Made by a program: the position numbers and the translations under genes. A stretch of DNA of 6,115 nucleotides from Bdellovibrionales bacterium RBG_16_40_8 (GTDB lineage Bacteria > Bdellovibrionota > Bdellovibrionia > Bdellovibrionales > UBA1609): positions 3,510 through 9,624 of the forward strand of contig MEPT01000043.1 in the NCBI GenBank assembly GCA_001769925.1, in the 5' to 3' direction. The notes below the pieces were generated by a model. It searched no databases, was not told the DNA's origin, and worked only from the letters and a program-made list of their open reading frames with translations. Positions 1 to 4,629 of this stretch are shown here, one piece after another (within the stretch, counting starts at the first letter, position 1; each line of letters starts with the position of its first letter).

Positions 1-73
1 CTATGAGTGTTGAGGTGATAGTTAAAACAAAAAAACGACAGAATATCATATGAGTAGAAACTGCGGACTTCAT
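1..73 (-). CDS. 5' end of an exported protein, cut by window edge
   Basis: The reverse strand carries an ATG at 73-71 followed by 24 open codons to the window edge. The start codon is preceded at 5 nt by a perfect AAGGAGG (79-85), the best SD in the window. The predicted peptide begins MKSAVSTHMIFCRFFVLTIT, with a basic residue near the N-terminus and a hydrophobic stretch (about residues 9-24), as in a Sec signal peptide or N-terminal anchor. A second in-frame Met at residue 9 has no comparable SD. Only the signal region is visible, so the product cannot be named. The SD, start and hydrophobic N-terminus agree with each other, which makes this a real gene more likely than not. Confidence 0.62.
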   Translation of the reverse strand, partial: MKSAVSTHMIFCRFFVLTITSTLI

Positions 74-78
74 TGTTG

Positions 79-85
79 CCTCCTT
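79..85 (-). promoter_or_regulatory. Shine-Dalgarno AAGGAGG of the leftward edge gene
   Basis: This is a perfect 7-base match to the anti-SD consensus on the reverse strand, 5 nt before the ATG at 73-71. It is the main reason for calling a gene at the left edge. Confidence 0.65.
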
Positions 86-141
86 AAACGTACAAAATGT
101 AGAAATACCCTGTAGTCTACTTCTCTATTATTCGGCGCGTT

Positions 142-169
142 ATAATATTACTTTAGGGGTTGTTGAAAA
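142..169 (-). promoter_or_regulatory. possible promoter for the leftward edge gene
   Basis: On the reverse strand, TTTTCA (164-169) and TATTAT (142-147) are separated by 16 bp. This would put the transcript start about 60 nt before the ATG at 73. Each hexamer is only a partial match to sigma70 consensus in AT-rich DNA, so the call is weak. Confidence 0.28.
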
Positions 170-535
170 TATTTTTTTGAAACAGAAAACATAAATTTTT
201 CTAGAAATATCAAATAAATTCTCCTATAGCTAATGCGGCCGACTCATAAATTCAAAGCTGAAATGTGCGTAAGCCTGATGGGTGATGGCAATTGTGTTCG
301 CATAAAAAAAGGATTACTAATAGATCGATTCAGCTGCACGATAGGTATATAAAGCACCAATTAAGACTCTGATAAGTAATATTATGTTACACCATTCGGA
401 AACTTAAAAAATAGTACAATGCCAATTTCAAAAGACCTGTCGTTGGAATAGGCCGACCTTCTGATCCTTCCAATTTAAAAGTTAAGTAGAATTACACCTA
501 TTAAGGACTTATAGCCTGCTATCTTAAAGGCGAGT

Positions 536-563
536 TTGACTTATATTTAAAATCTTATTTAAA
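536..563 (+). promoter_or_regulatory. possible promoter of the 68-residue lipoprotein gene
   Basis: TTGACT (536-541, 5 of 6 to the -35 consensus) is followed after 16 bp by TTTAAA (558-563, 4 of 6 to the -10). It would give a leader of about 35-40 nt before the ATG at 608. The sequence is AT-rich, so chance matches are common. Confidence 0.35.
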
Positions 564-595
564 CTAGTATAGCAACTCCAGTTTATCAAAACATG

Positions 596-601
596 AAAGG
601 A
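596..601 (+). promoter_or_regulatory. Shine-Dalgarno AAAGGA that sets the start at 608
   Basis: AAAGGA lies 6 nt before the ATG at 608 and immediately after an upstream in-frame ATG at 593. The ATG at 593 has no SD of its own (it follows TTATCAAAAC), so the second ATG is the likelier start. Confidence 0.7.
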
Positions 602-607
602 CCCAAA

Positions 608-814
608 ATGAAAGCAATCTATGTAGCGGTTATTATTGCGTGTGCAGCATCATTATTTGGATGCGCACATTATGGTGGAATAGCGCCAGTCGGAAAAGGC
701 AAAGTAGTTATTTTACGAAATGACGTTTTATTATTTGGGCTTCTAAGAAAAGCTTTGGTTTGCGATACTAGCTCTGAAGGAGTTTCTAACTGCAAAGAAA
801 GTGAACAACCGTAG
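608..814 (+). CDS. small lipoprotein of unknown function (68 aa)
   Basis: The start at 608 is chosen because AAAGGA lies 6 nt upstream. An in-frame ATG at 593 would add five residues but lacks an SD. The protein opens MKAIYVAVIIACAASLFGC, a short signal peptide ending in the lipobox L-F-G-C with Cys19 as the lipidated residue. The residue after Cys19 is Ala, not the Asp that signals inner-membrane retention in E. coli, so outer-membrane anchoring is plausible. The mature part is about 50 residues. It has a Gly-rich start, a hydrophobic beta-like segment (KVVILRNDVLLFGLLRKALVC, roughly 32-52) and two more cysteines, Cys52 and Cys62, that could pair. The function is not recognised. It stands alone, with 123 bp to the next gene and its own possible promoter. 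Confidence 0.85.
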   Translation: MKAIYVAVIIACAASLFGCAHYGGIAPVGKGKVVILRNDVLLFGLLRKALVCDTSSEGVSNCKESEQP

Positions 815-866
815 AGCTCAATATCTCCAGACTTATTGTTAGCGGTATATTAAAGCCCACTGCATA

Positions 867-896
867 TTGACAATAATTAACGCATTGTGCTAGTAA
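867..896 (+). promoter_or_regulatory. possible promoter of the 183-aa gene
   Basis: A perfect TTGACA (867-872) is followed after 18 bp by TAGTAA (891-896), which is preceded by TGC (888-890) like an extended -10. The -10 hexamer matches at only 3 of 6 positions. A better hexamer, TAGAAT (904-909), is too far from this -35. The gene starts at 938. Confidence 0.4.
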
Positions 897-937
897 AGGT
901 CTCTAGAATTTATTTTAGTAAATTATGAGGGAACTTT

Positions 938-1489
938 ATGAAAAGTCTTATTAGCGCATTAGAAAAAAATATACTAATAGTCTTTGTATGCGCACTTTTA
1001 TTTATAGCACAATTTGCGGTTGCATCTGAAGAGCATAGCAAAAAAACGTGTCGAAATCTTTTAAGAAGTGCCCCTTATGAAGCAGCGTTTACAGATGAAA
1101 TCACCTTTAAACTAGTAGATTTAATTTACGGCCCAGAAATGAGACGAATACACGAAAATAAGATTATTATCGAAAAAGAAATTATTGCCGCTGCAGGCTT
1201 TTATAAAAATAGTGACAAATCCGCTATGGGTAAGCAGTTAAACTTATTTGGCACTTATATTGAAATATATGATAAAGCTCAGTACGAAACTGATACCACT
1301 ACTTCTCCATTAGATACTGTTATAGAACTTACTTCGTCTCTAACTAACGGCGATGAATTGTATTCAATTGTTGGCAAGTGCGCTCATGCTAAAAATATAA
1401 ATTACTGCCATGATTTTGATGTGATCATTAAAAACGGCGCCTCTATAGTTTTTCAGGGAATATTTAAAGGTGAGAGTTCTCGCAATTAA
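938..1489 (+). CDS. exported protein of unknown function (183 aa)
   Basis: The start ATG is preceded at 5 nt by GAGGGA (927-932). Residues 1-29 form a signal peptide: a longish polar start with Lys2 and Lys10, a hydrophobic core at about 12-27, and a likely signal peptidase I site after AVA (29), followed by SEEHSKK. The mature protein is about 154 residues with cysteines at 38, 148 and 157, an odd number, so at most one disulfide within the chain. Cys148/Cys157 are the closer pair, followed by an alternating hydrophobic segment (FDVIIKNGASIVFQGIF, 160-176) that looks like a terminal beta hairpin. I do not recognise the family. It is probably periplasmic. It is followed at 57 nt by a possible microprotein gene on the same strand and converges with the leftward lipoprotein gene. 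Confidence 0.85.
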   Translation: MKSLISALEKNILIVFVCALLFIAQFAVASEEHSKKTCRNLLRSAPYEAAFTDEITFKLVDLIYGPEMRRIHENKIIIEKEIIAAAGFYKNSDKSAMGKQLNLFGTYIEIYDKAQYETDTTTSPLDTVIELTSSLTNGDELYSIVGKCAHAKNINYCHDFDVIIKNGASIVFQGIFKGESSRN

Positions 1490-1534
1490 AAAAAATAACA
1501 TGAGTCATAAAGCTCTAGTCTCTCTCTGTAGGGC

Positions 1535-1542
1535 AAGGTGGG
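1535..1542 (+). promoter_or_regulatory. Shine-Dalgarno AAGGTGGG of the microprotein
   Basis: This is one mismatch from AAGGAGG, 4 nt before the ATG at 1547. It is the main support for treating the short frame as translated. Confidence 0.5.
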
Positions 1543-1546
1543 TTAC

Positions 1547-1639
1547 ATGCCTATTTTGAAACAAAAGTACTTGCTGTTGGCAGCCTTGTGCTTTCTCGTT
1601 TATGGGTACAGGCATGATAAGAAAGCGGCCGTCCAATAA
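1547..1639 (+). CDS. probable 30-aa single-pass membrane microprotein
   Basis: This short frame has an ATG and a good SD (AAGGTGGG, 4 nt upstream) and ends in TAA 13 bp before the stop codon of the convergent gene. The peptide starts MPILKQKYLLLAALCFLVYG. The basic residues K5 and K7 precede a hydrophobic span (8-21) with aromatic residues at both ends. A polar, basic tail, RHDKKAAVQ, follows. This is the usual design of a one-helix inner-membrane microprotein or an uncleaved signal-like peptide. The frame is richer in G and C than its neighbours. A 7-bp inverted repeat, CATGCCT (1546-1552) and AGGCATG (1610-1616), includes the start codon and could pair in the mRNA. It may be co-transcribed with the 183-aa gene. 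The function is unknown and translation is unproven. Confidence 0.5.
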   Translation: MPILKQKYLLLAALCFLVYGYRHDKKAAVQ

Positions 1640-1652
1640 CTAACGATATTTC

Positions 1653-3158
1653 TTACGCTTCATCAACAGATTCGCGTGGAATAACTATCATCTCAGGCAT
1701 TGAGTAGATGGTAACCTTGGGTCGTGACTTGTTTACTATGCTGTCGACTTTAATTACTGAGCGCCGTGGACCGTGAGTATTAAGACTAGAGTCATAAATA
1801 ACTATATCACTCCCCTCACGAGTTAAAATGCCCACGTGACCGTGCTTGCCACTTAGTGATCGATCAACTTGAACAATAACTGCATGAGCTTGGGGCATTT
1901 TTTTAAGATAATTAGTAAGACGCGAAAGCTCGAGGGTTTGAGTTTGACCAGTTAGATTTTTATAATTTTCGCGACGCCATAAATTAAGGCCTTGCGCTTT
2001 GTTATTAAAAAGCTTGTTAAATTCGTTAGCACTATAGTGGCTGCCCGCAGTGTAACCGCTAAGATTCATTACCGCACGAACAAATATATTGCAGGCATTT
2101 TTGTAGATTTTTACGTTCTGATTTACAAATGCCTGAGCAATCAAGCTAATACGATACGCAGGCTCAAATTCTTGCTGACTTTCAATGGGCTTTATTGAAA
2201 AAGAAGTCTTAAGCTCTAGGGGGTCTGAAATAAAATTAGATTTTGCTTTAAAAAAAAGTTTTGGCAAGCTAACTCTATAAACAGCATTTAAATCTTCAGT
2301 GAGAGTTAATTCGTTAGGCTCGCCTTTCTTAGCGCCACCCATGGCTTTAGGCTTTTCAATAATAGTTTCAAGTTCGACAGAAGATTCTATTGGCAGATCT
2401 TTAGTAATTTCTGGTGTTTTTATATTTTCTTTATCAGTATCGAAAAAATCTTCATCTACGCTATCTGTTGGCGGTAGCTTAACTACCAGAACATCTATGT
2501 TGCTACCAAAAGTTATGTTAGCCGAATGCCGCTCAACCGGTAGACCAAACTTAATTGCTTCAGTTAATAACTTTTGATCTACGCTCGTCTTATTGTTTTG
2601 TATATTTTTTTTATCCGTAAAATATTCTATTTTTCTTTCATACTTAATTTCTGCAAATTGGTTTGATGAAGTTTCACCAAGCAAAAGCCACGCTGATTCA
2701 CACTCTTCGTTTGAGCAGATCATTCTGAGACCAAATTCGCTATTTTTGTCAGTTGCTAAAATAGATTTGTTAGGCCACGCTTCATCATTAATATCAAAAA
2801 AAACTGTTTTAATTATATTATTTTTGCTGATTTTAAATTGAACTTCATAACTGCCTGTCTCAAGATCTTCTTTTTTGTTTACTTTTACACTTTTAATTTT
2901 TCTCGCAAGCTCGGTATCAAACTTTATTTCTTCTGGCGCATCACTAGGCCTAAGAACTTGATTTAGATCATTGCGGTTAAAATTTATAACATATTTTGTG
3001 GGTGAGTTAGTATTGGCACCTACAATATCTACAAATGTTTTTTGTTCGCGGGTTGATTTTGTGCTGAGAAAAGTTGGCCCACAGGCACTAAGTGAAAAGC
3101 TCAGTAAAAGTAACAATAAGGTAGCAAAAACTGTCATTTTATTTACTTTTACTTGCAT
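1653..3158 (-). CDS. lipoprotein with C-terminal CHAP/NlpC-like cysteine hydrolase domain (501 aa)
   Basis: The start at 3158 has GAGGG (3165-3169) 6 nt upstream. Residues 1-26 are a lipoprotein signal: basic start, LLLLLLSFSLS core, lipobox L-S-A-C with Cys26. Residues 40-225 look like a beta-rich domain with a close cysteine pair, Cys148/Cys153. Residues 228-290 are acidic, Pro/Lys-rich and probably disordered. The C-terminal part, about 345-490, has the layout of a papain-like amidase: NACNIFVRAV with Cys356 at the start of a helix, then GKHGHVGIL with His441 on the first strand, then IVIYDSS with Asp456 as a possible third residue. The CNxFV and GHVG motifs are typical of CHAP and NlpC/P60 enzymes that cut peptidoglycan peptide or amide bonds. 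I infer an envelope-anchored, periplasmic or surface hydrolase, with unknown bond specificity. It stands alone and is divergent from the VWA gene. Confidence 0.88.
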   Translation of the reverse strand: MQVKVNKMTVFATLLLLLLSFSLSACGPTFLSTKSTREQKTFVDIVGANTNSPTKYVINFNRNDLNQVLRPSDAPEEIKFDTELARKIKSVKVNKKEDLETGSYEVQFKISKNNIIKTVFFDINDEAWPNKSILATDKNSEFGLRMICSNEECESAWLLLGETSSNQFAEIKYERKIEYFTDKKNIQNNKTSVDQKLLTEAIKFGLPVERHSANITFGSNIDVLVVKLPPTDSVDEDFFDTDKENIKTPEITKDLPIESSVELETIIEKPKAMGGAKKGEPNELTLTEDLNAVYRVSLPKLFFKAKSNFISDPLELKTSFSIKPIESQQEFEPAYRISLIAQAFVNQNVKIYKNACNIFVRAVMNLSGYTAGSHYSANEFNKLFNNKAQGLNLWRRENYKNLTGQTQTLELSRLTNYLKKMPQAHAVIVQVDRSLSGKHGHVGILTREGSDIVIYDSSLNTHGPRRSVIKVDSIVNKSRPKVTIYSMPEMIVIPRESVDEA

Positions 3159-3221
3159 ATAACGCCCTCTATTGTCCTTAGCAATTTAATAGCAAGCCTT
3201 GGGCCATATTTTTCACGTTAG

Positions 3222-3250
3222 TGTATAACTTTTTGCCAAATCAAAAAAAC
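3222..3250 (-). promoter_or_regulatory. possible promoter of the lipoprotein hydrolase gene
   Basis: On the reverse strand TATACA (3222-3227) resembles a -10. The region at -35 is only a run of T (3243-3249), with no clear TTGACA, and A/T tracts further upstream could act as an UP-like element. It would give a leader of about 55 nt. Weak call. Confidence 0.28.
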
Positions 3251-3272
3251 TTGATTTTTTTTGATCTTTTTT
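3240..3272. repeat. AT-rich inverted repeat followed by a T tract
   Basis: ATCAAAAAAA (3240-3249) and TTTTTTTGAT (3256-3265) are perfect inverted arms around a 6-nt loop, followed by CTTTTTT (3266-3272). It has the shape of an intrinsic terminator for rightward transcription, but the stem is almost all A-T and no rightward gene ends here. The A and T tracts are spaced roughly a helical turn apart, so DNA bending or an UP element between the divergent promoters is an equal or better reading. Confidence 0.4.
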
Positions 3273-3292
3273 AACGTCTGATTTCAACTAGT

Positions 3293-3324
3293 TTGCGATC
3301 TCAAACTGAGACGCCTGTTATACT
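3293..3324 (+). promoter_or_regulatory. extended -10 promoter of the VWA gene cluster, with inverted repeat in its spacer
   Basis: TGTTATACT (3316-3324) is a full extended -10: TGn plus TATACT, 5 of 6 to consensus. The nearest -35-like hexamer is TTGCGA (3293-3298), 20 bp away, which is long but tolerable because extended -10 promoters depend little on the -35. The spacer contains the inverted repeat TCTCA-AAC-TGAGA (3299-3311), an ideal place for a repressor or MerR-like activator. The leader to the ATG at 3449 would be about 118 nt. Confidence 0.5.
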
Positions 3325-3349
3325 TTAGAAAAATCAATTAATTAGCTCC

Positions 3350-3370
3350 AGTGTCTCAAAAGTGTCTCAA
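3350..3370 (+). repeat. tandem 10-bp repeat AGTGTCTCAA, possible operator
   Basis: AGTGTCTCAA occurs at 3350-3359 and again at 3361-3370, one helical turn apart (11-bp period), in the presumed leader of the VWA gene. Its core TCTCA is the same as the arms of the inverted repeat at 3299-3311, giving four copies in 72 bp. A regulator binding the same face of the helix is a reasonable inference. Confidence 0.5.
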
Positions 3371-3397
3371 GTTAACTAATGGCGCATAGCTCCGACA

Positions 3398-3409
3398 AGA
3401 CTTAAGTCT
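3398..3409. repeat. 12-bp perfect palindrome AGACTTAAGTCT
   Basis: A perfect palindrome 39 bp before the VWA start codon. The half-sites recur as AAGTCT (4601-4606) and AGACTT (4618-4623) in the next intergenic gap. It could be an operator or a small mRNA hairpin. At this length chance is not excluded. Confidence 0.35.
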
Positions 3410-3448
3410 AGTTGCATGTAATCTCTTACTCTTTTTAAAGGAGCTTAT

Positions 3449-4588
3449 ATGCGTATCGTAAAAGGCTTTAAACTTTGCATGCTAATATTACTTAGCATCA
3501 AAACATTTGGTTGCAGTGGTGGCGGGGCCTCATTTTCACTTCTTGATGATTCGCAAATATTTAAACAAACAAAAAATAATGTTAACGCCAAGGTTGATAT
3601 ATTATGGGTTATTGATAACTCAGGCTCAATGGAGAGTTCACAGCAAAACGTAATTGATAATCTAAATGCTTTTATTCAAGATTTTTCTGCAAAAAATTTA
3701 GATTTTAAAATGGCCGTTACCACAACAGATGCTTATCGAGTTGAATTTACTGGCAACCACAATTGCTCAAAGTTTCGCGATGGCTTACTTAACAGTAACT
3801 GCACAACTGTTAGTGGGCATTCATACTCAGGCATTAGGGTAATAGATAACAACACTGCTAATCTCAGCAGTGTGTTTCTAACTAATGCGCTGTTAACTGA
3901 TACGGCAGAATCGATTTATGGTAGTGCCGACGAACGAGCTTTTATGAGTTTAACTAGTGCCCTAAATGAGCCCTTAAATAGTGGTTTTTTACGCTCAGAC
4001 AGTTTTTTATCGGTTATTATCTTAAGCGATGAAGATGATTTTTCTCATACTAAATCTAGTTTAAATGAAAGCTATACCAACTCTAACCTTTATTCTATTC
4101 AGCACTTTGTTGACTACCTCGATTCGCTTACGTTATCAACAGGAGCTAACAGACGCTACAACGTAAACGCTATGGCAATTTTTGACGAATCTTGCCGAAG
4201 TACTTTAAGCGCCTCAGGATTTCAAAGAAAAATCGGCGTTCGCTATGAGCAGTTTGTCGATGAAGTAAATGCAGATTTTGAAACAGCCGCAACCAAAGGG
4301 CTAAAAACCAGTTTATGTGGCGATTTTGCAATAGATCTAAAAAATATTGCAAGCAACATATTAACCCTAGCCAATCGTTTTACCTTGAACAGAATACCAA
4401 AGCCAGAAACGATAGTCGTTGCTGTAAACGGAGCCACTATTCCGCAAAAAGACACGAACCCCTTAGGTAGTGGTGGTTGGGTGTTCGAGCAATCTACCAA
4501 CAGTATTTTATTTATCGGCAATAACTATATCCCCGCTGCAGGCGCTTCAATATATGTTGGTTTTGATCCTGTGGGTTACGGCAAGTAA
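3449..4588 (+). CDS. VWA-domain (MIDAS) putative lipoprotein (379 aa)
   Basis: The start is set by AAAGGAG (3437-3443), 5 nt before the ATG. Residues 1-22 form a lipoprotein-type signal ending in T-F-G-C (Cys22), followed by a flexible SGGG. The Thr at -3 departs from the usual Leu/Val, so lipidation is likely but not certain. Residues 48-310 form a VWA domain: the strand VDILWVIDNSGSM carries the MIDAS DxSxS (Asp56, Ser58, Ser60), GSADERAF (158-165) falls where the second MIDAS loop lies, and SDEDDFS (193-199) supplies the third acidic loop. Cys106/Cys118 and Cys249/Cys290 could form disulfides. Residues 318-379 form a small beta module (IVVAVNG, GGWVFEQ, SILFIGNNYIP, ASIYVGFDP) often found at the end of such proteins in Bdellovibrio-like and myxobacterial genomes. 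It probably acts in metal-dependent adhesion or protein assembly at the envelope. It is first in a rightward cluster. Confidence 0.9.
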   Translation: MRIVKGFKLCMLILLSIKTFGCSGGGASFSLLDDSQIFKQTKNNVNAKVDILWVIDNSGSMESSQQNVIDNLNAFIQDFSAKNLDFKMAVTTTDAYRVEFTGNHNCSKFRDGLLNSNCTTVSGHSYSGIRVIDNNTANLSSVFLTNALLTDTAESIYGSADERAFMSLTSALNEPLNSGFLRSDSFLSVIILSDEDDFSHTKSSLNESYTNSNLYSIQHFVDYLDSLTLSTGANRRYNVNAMAIFDESCRSTLSASGFQRKIGVRYEQFVDEVNADFETAATKGLKTSLCGDFAIDLKNIASNILTLANRFTLNRIPKPETIVVAVNGATIPQKDTNPLGSGGWVFEQSTNSILFIGNNYIPAAGASIYVGFDPVGYGK

Positions 4589-4600
4589 AAATCTTGCGCT

Positions 4601-4623
4601 AAGTCTTCTTTGCACCTAGACTT
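4601..4623 (+). promoter_or_regulatory. inverted repeat just before the GTG start of the PotD-like gene
   Basis: AAGTCT (4601-4606) and AGACTT (4618-4623) can pair across an 11-nt loop, ending 6 nt before the GTG at 4630. No SD is visible there, so the hairpin occupies the place where a ribosome site would be. The stem is only 6 bp and weak. Confidence 0.3.
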
Positions 4624-4629
4624 TGAATC

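Larger units (their letters stand above)
86..592. other. gene-free stretch with two possible protein relics
   Basis: No reading frame here has both useful length and an SD. Two short pieces stand out. A 39-codon frame at 233-352 (+), without an SD, reads like the start of a PilZ domain: an RxxxK near the N-terminus and a GLLIDRFSCTIGI segment close to the D/NxSxxG region. The frame 415-486 (+), bounded by stops at 412 and 487, contains FKRPVVGIGRPSDPS, which resembles the conserved RLRIGIGRP segment of bacterial peptidyl-tRNA hydrolase. Both are short enough to be coincidence. If real they are decayed genes. I see no tRNA, terminator or CRISPR signal. Promoter candidates for the flanking genes lie at its two ends. 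Confidence 0.5.

Noticed and set aside
141..146. TATAAT on the forward strand
   Set aside because: No -35-like hexamer at proper distance and no rightward gene follows closely. The same bases fit better as part of a leftward promoter.
925..954. Nine-codon frame starting ATG AGG GAA and overlapping the start of the 183-aa gene
   Set aside because: Its ATG sits next to the SD of the main gene and has no SD of its own. It is most likely chance, although a leader-peptide role cannot be excluded.
1464..1498. GAGA-GT-TCTC inverted repeat followed by an A run at the end of the 183-aa gene
   Set aside because: The stem is 4 bp and the following run is A, not T, on the coding strand. It is not an intrinsic terminator in either direction.
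1992..3162. Four rightward open frames (1992-2198, 2299-2577, 2593-2841, 2971-3162) opposite the leftward lipoprotein hydrolase gene
   Set aside because: They lie antisense within a 501-codon frame that has a lipobox and catalytic motifs, and none encodes a recognisable domain. They are shadows of that gene.
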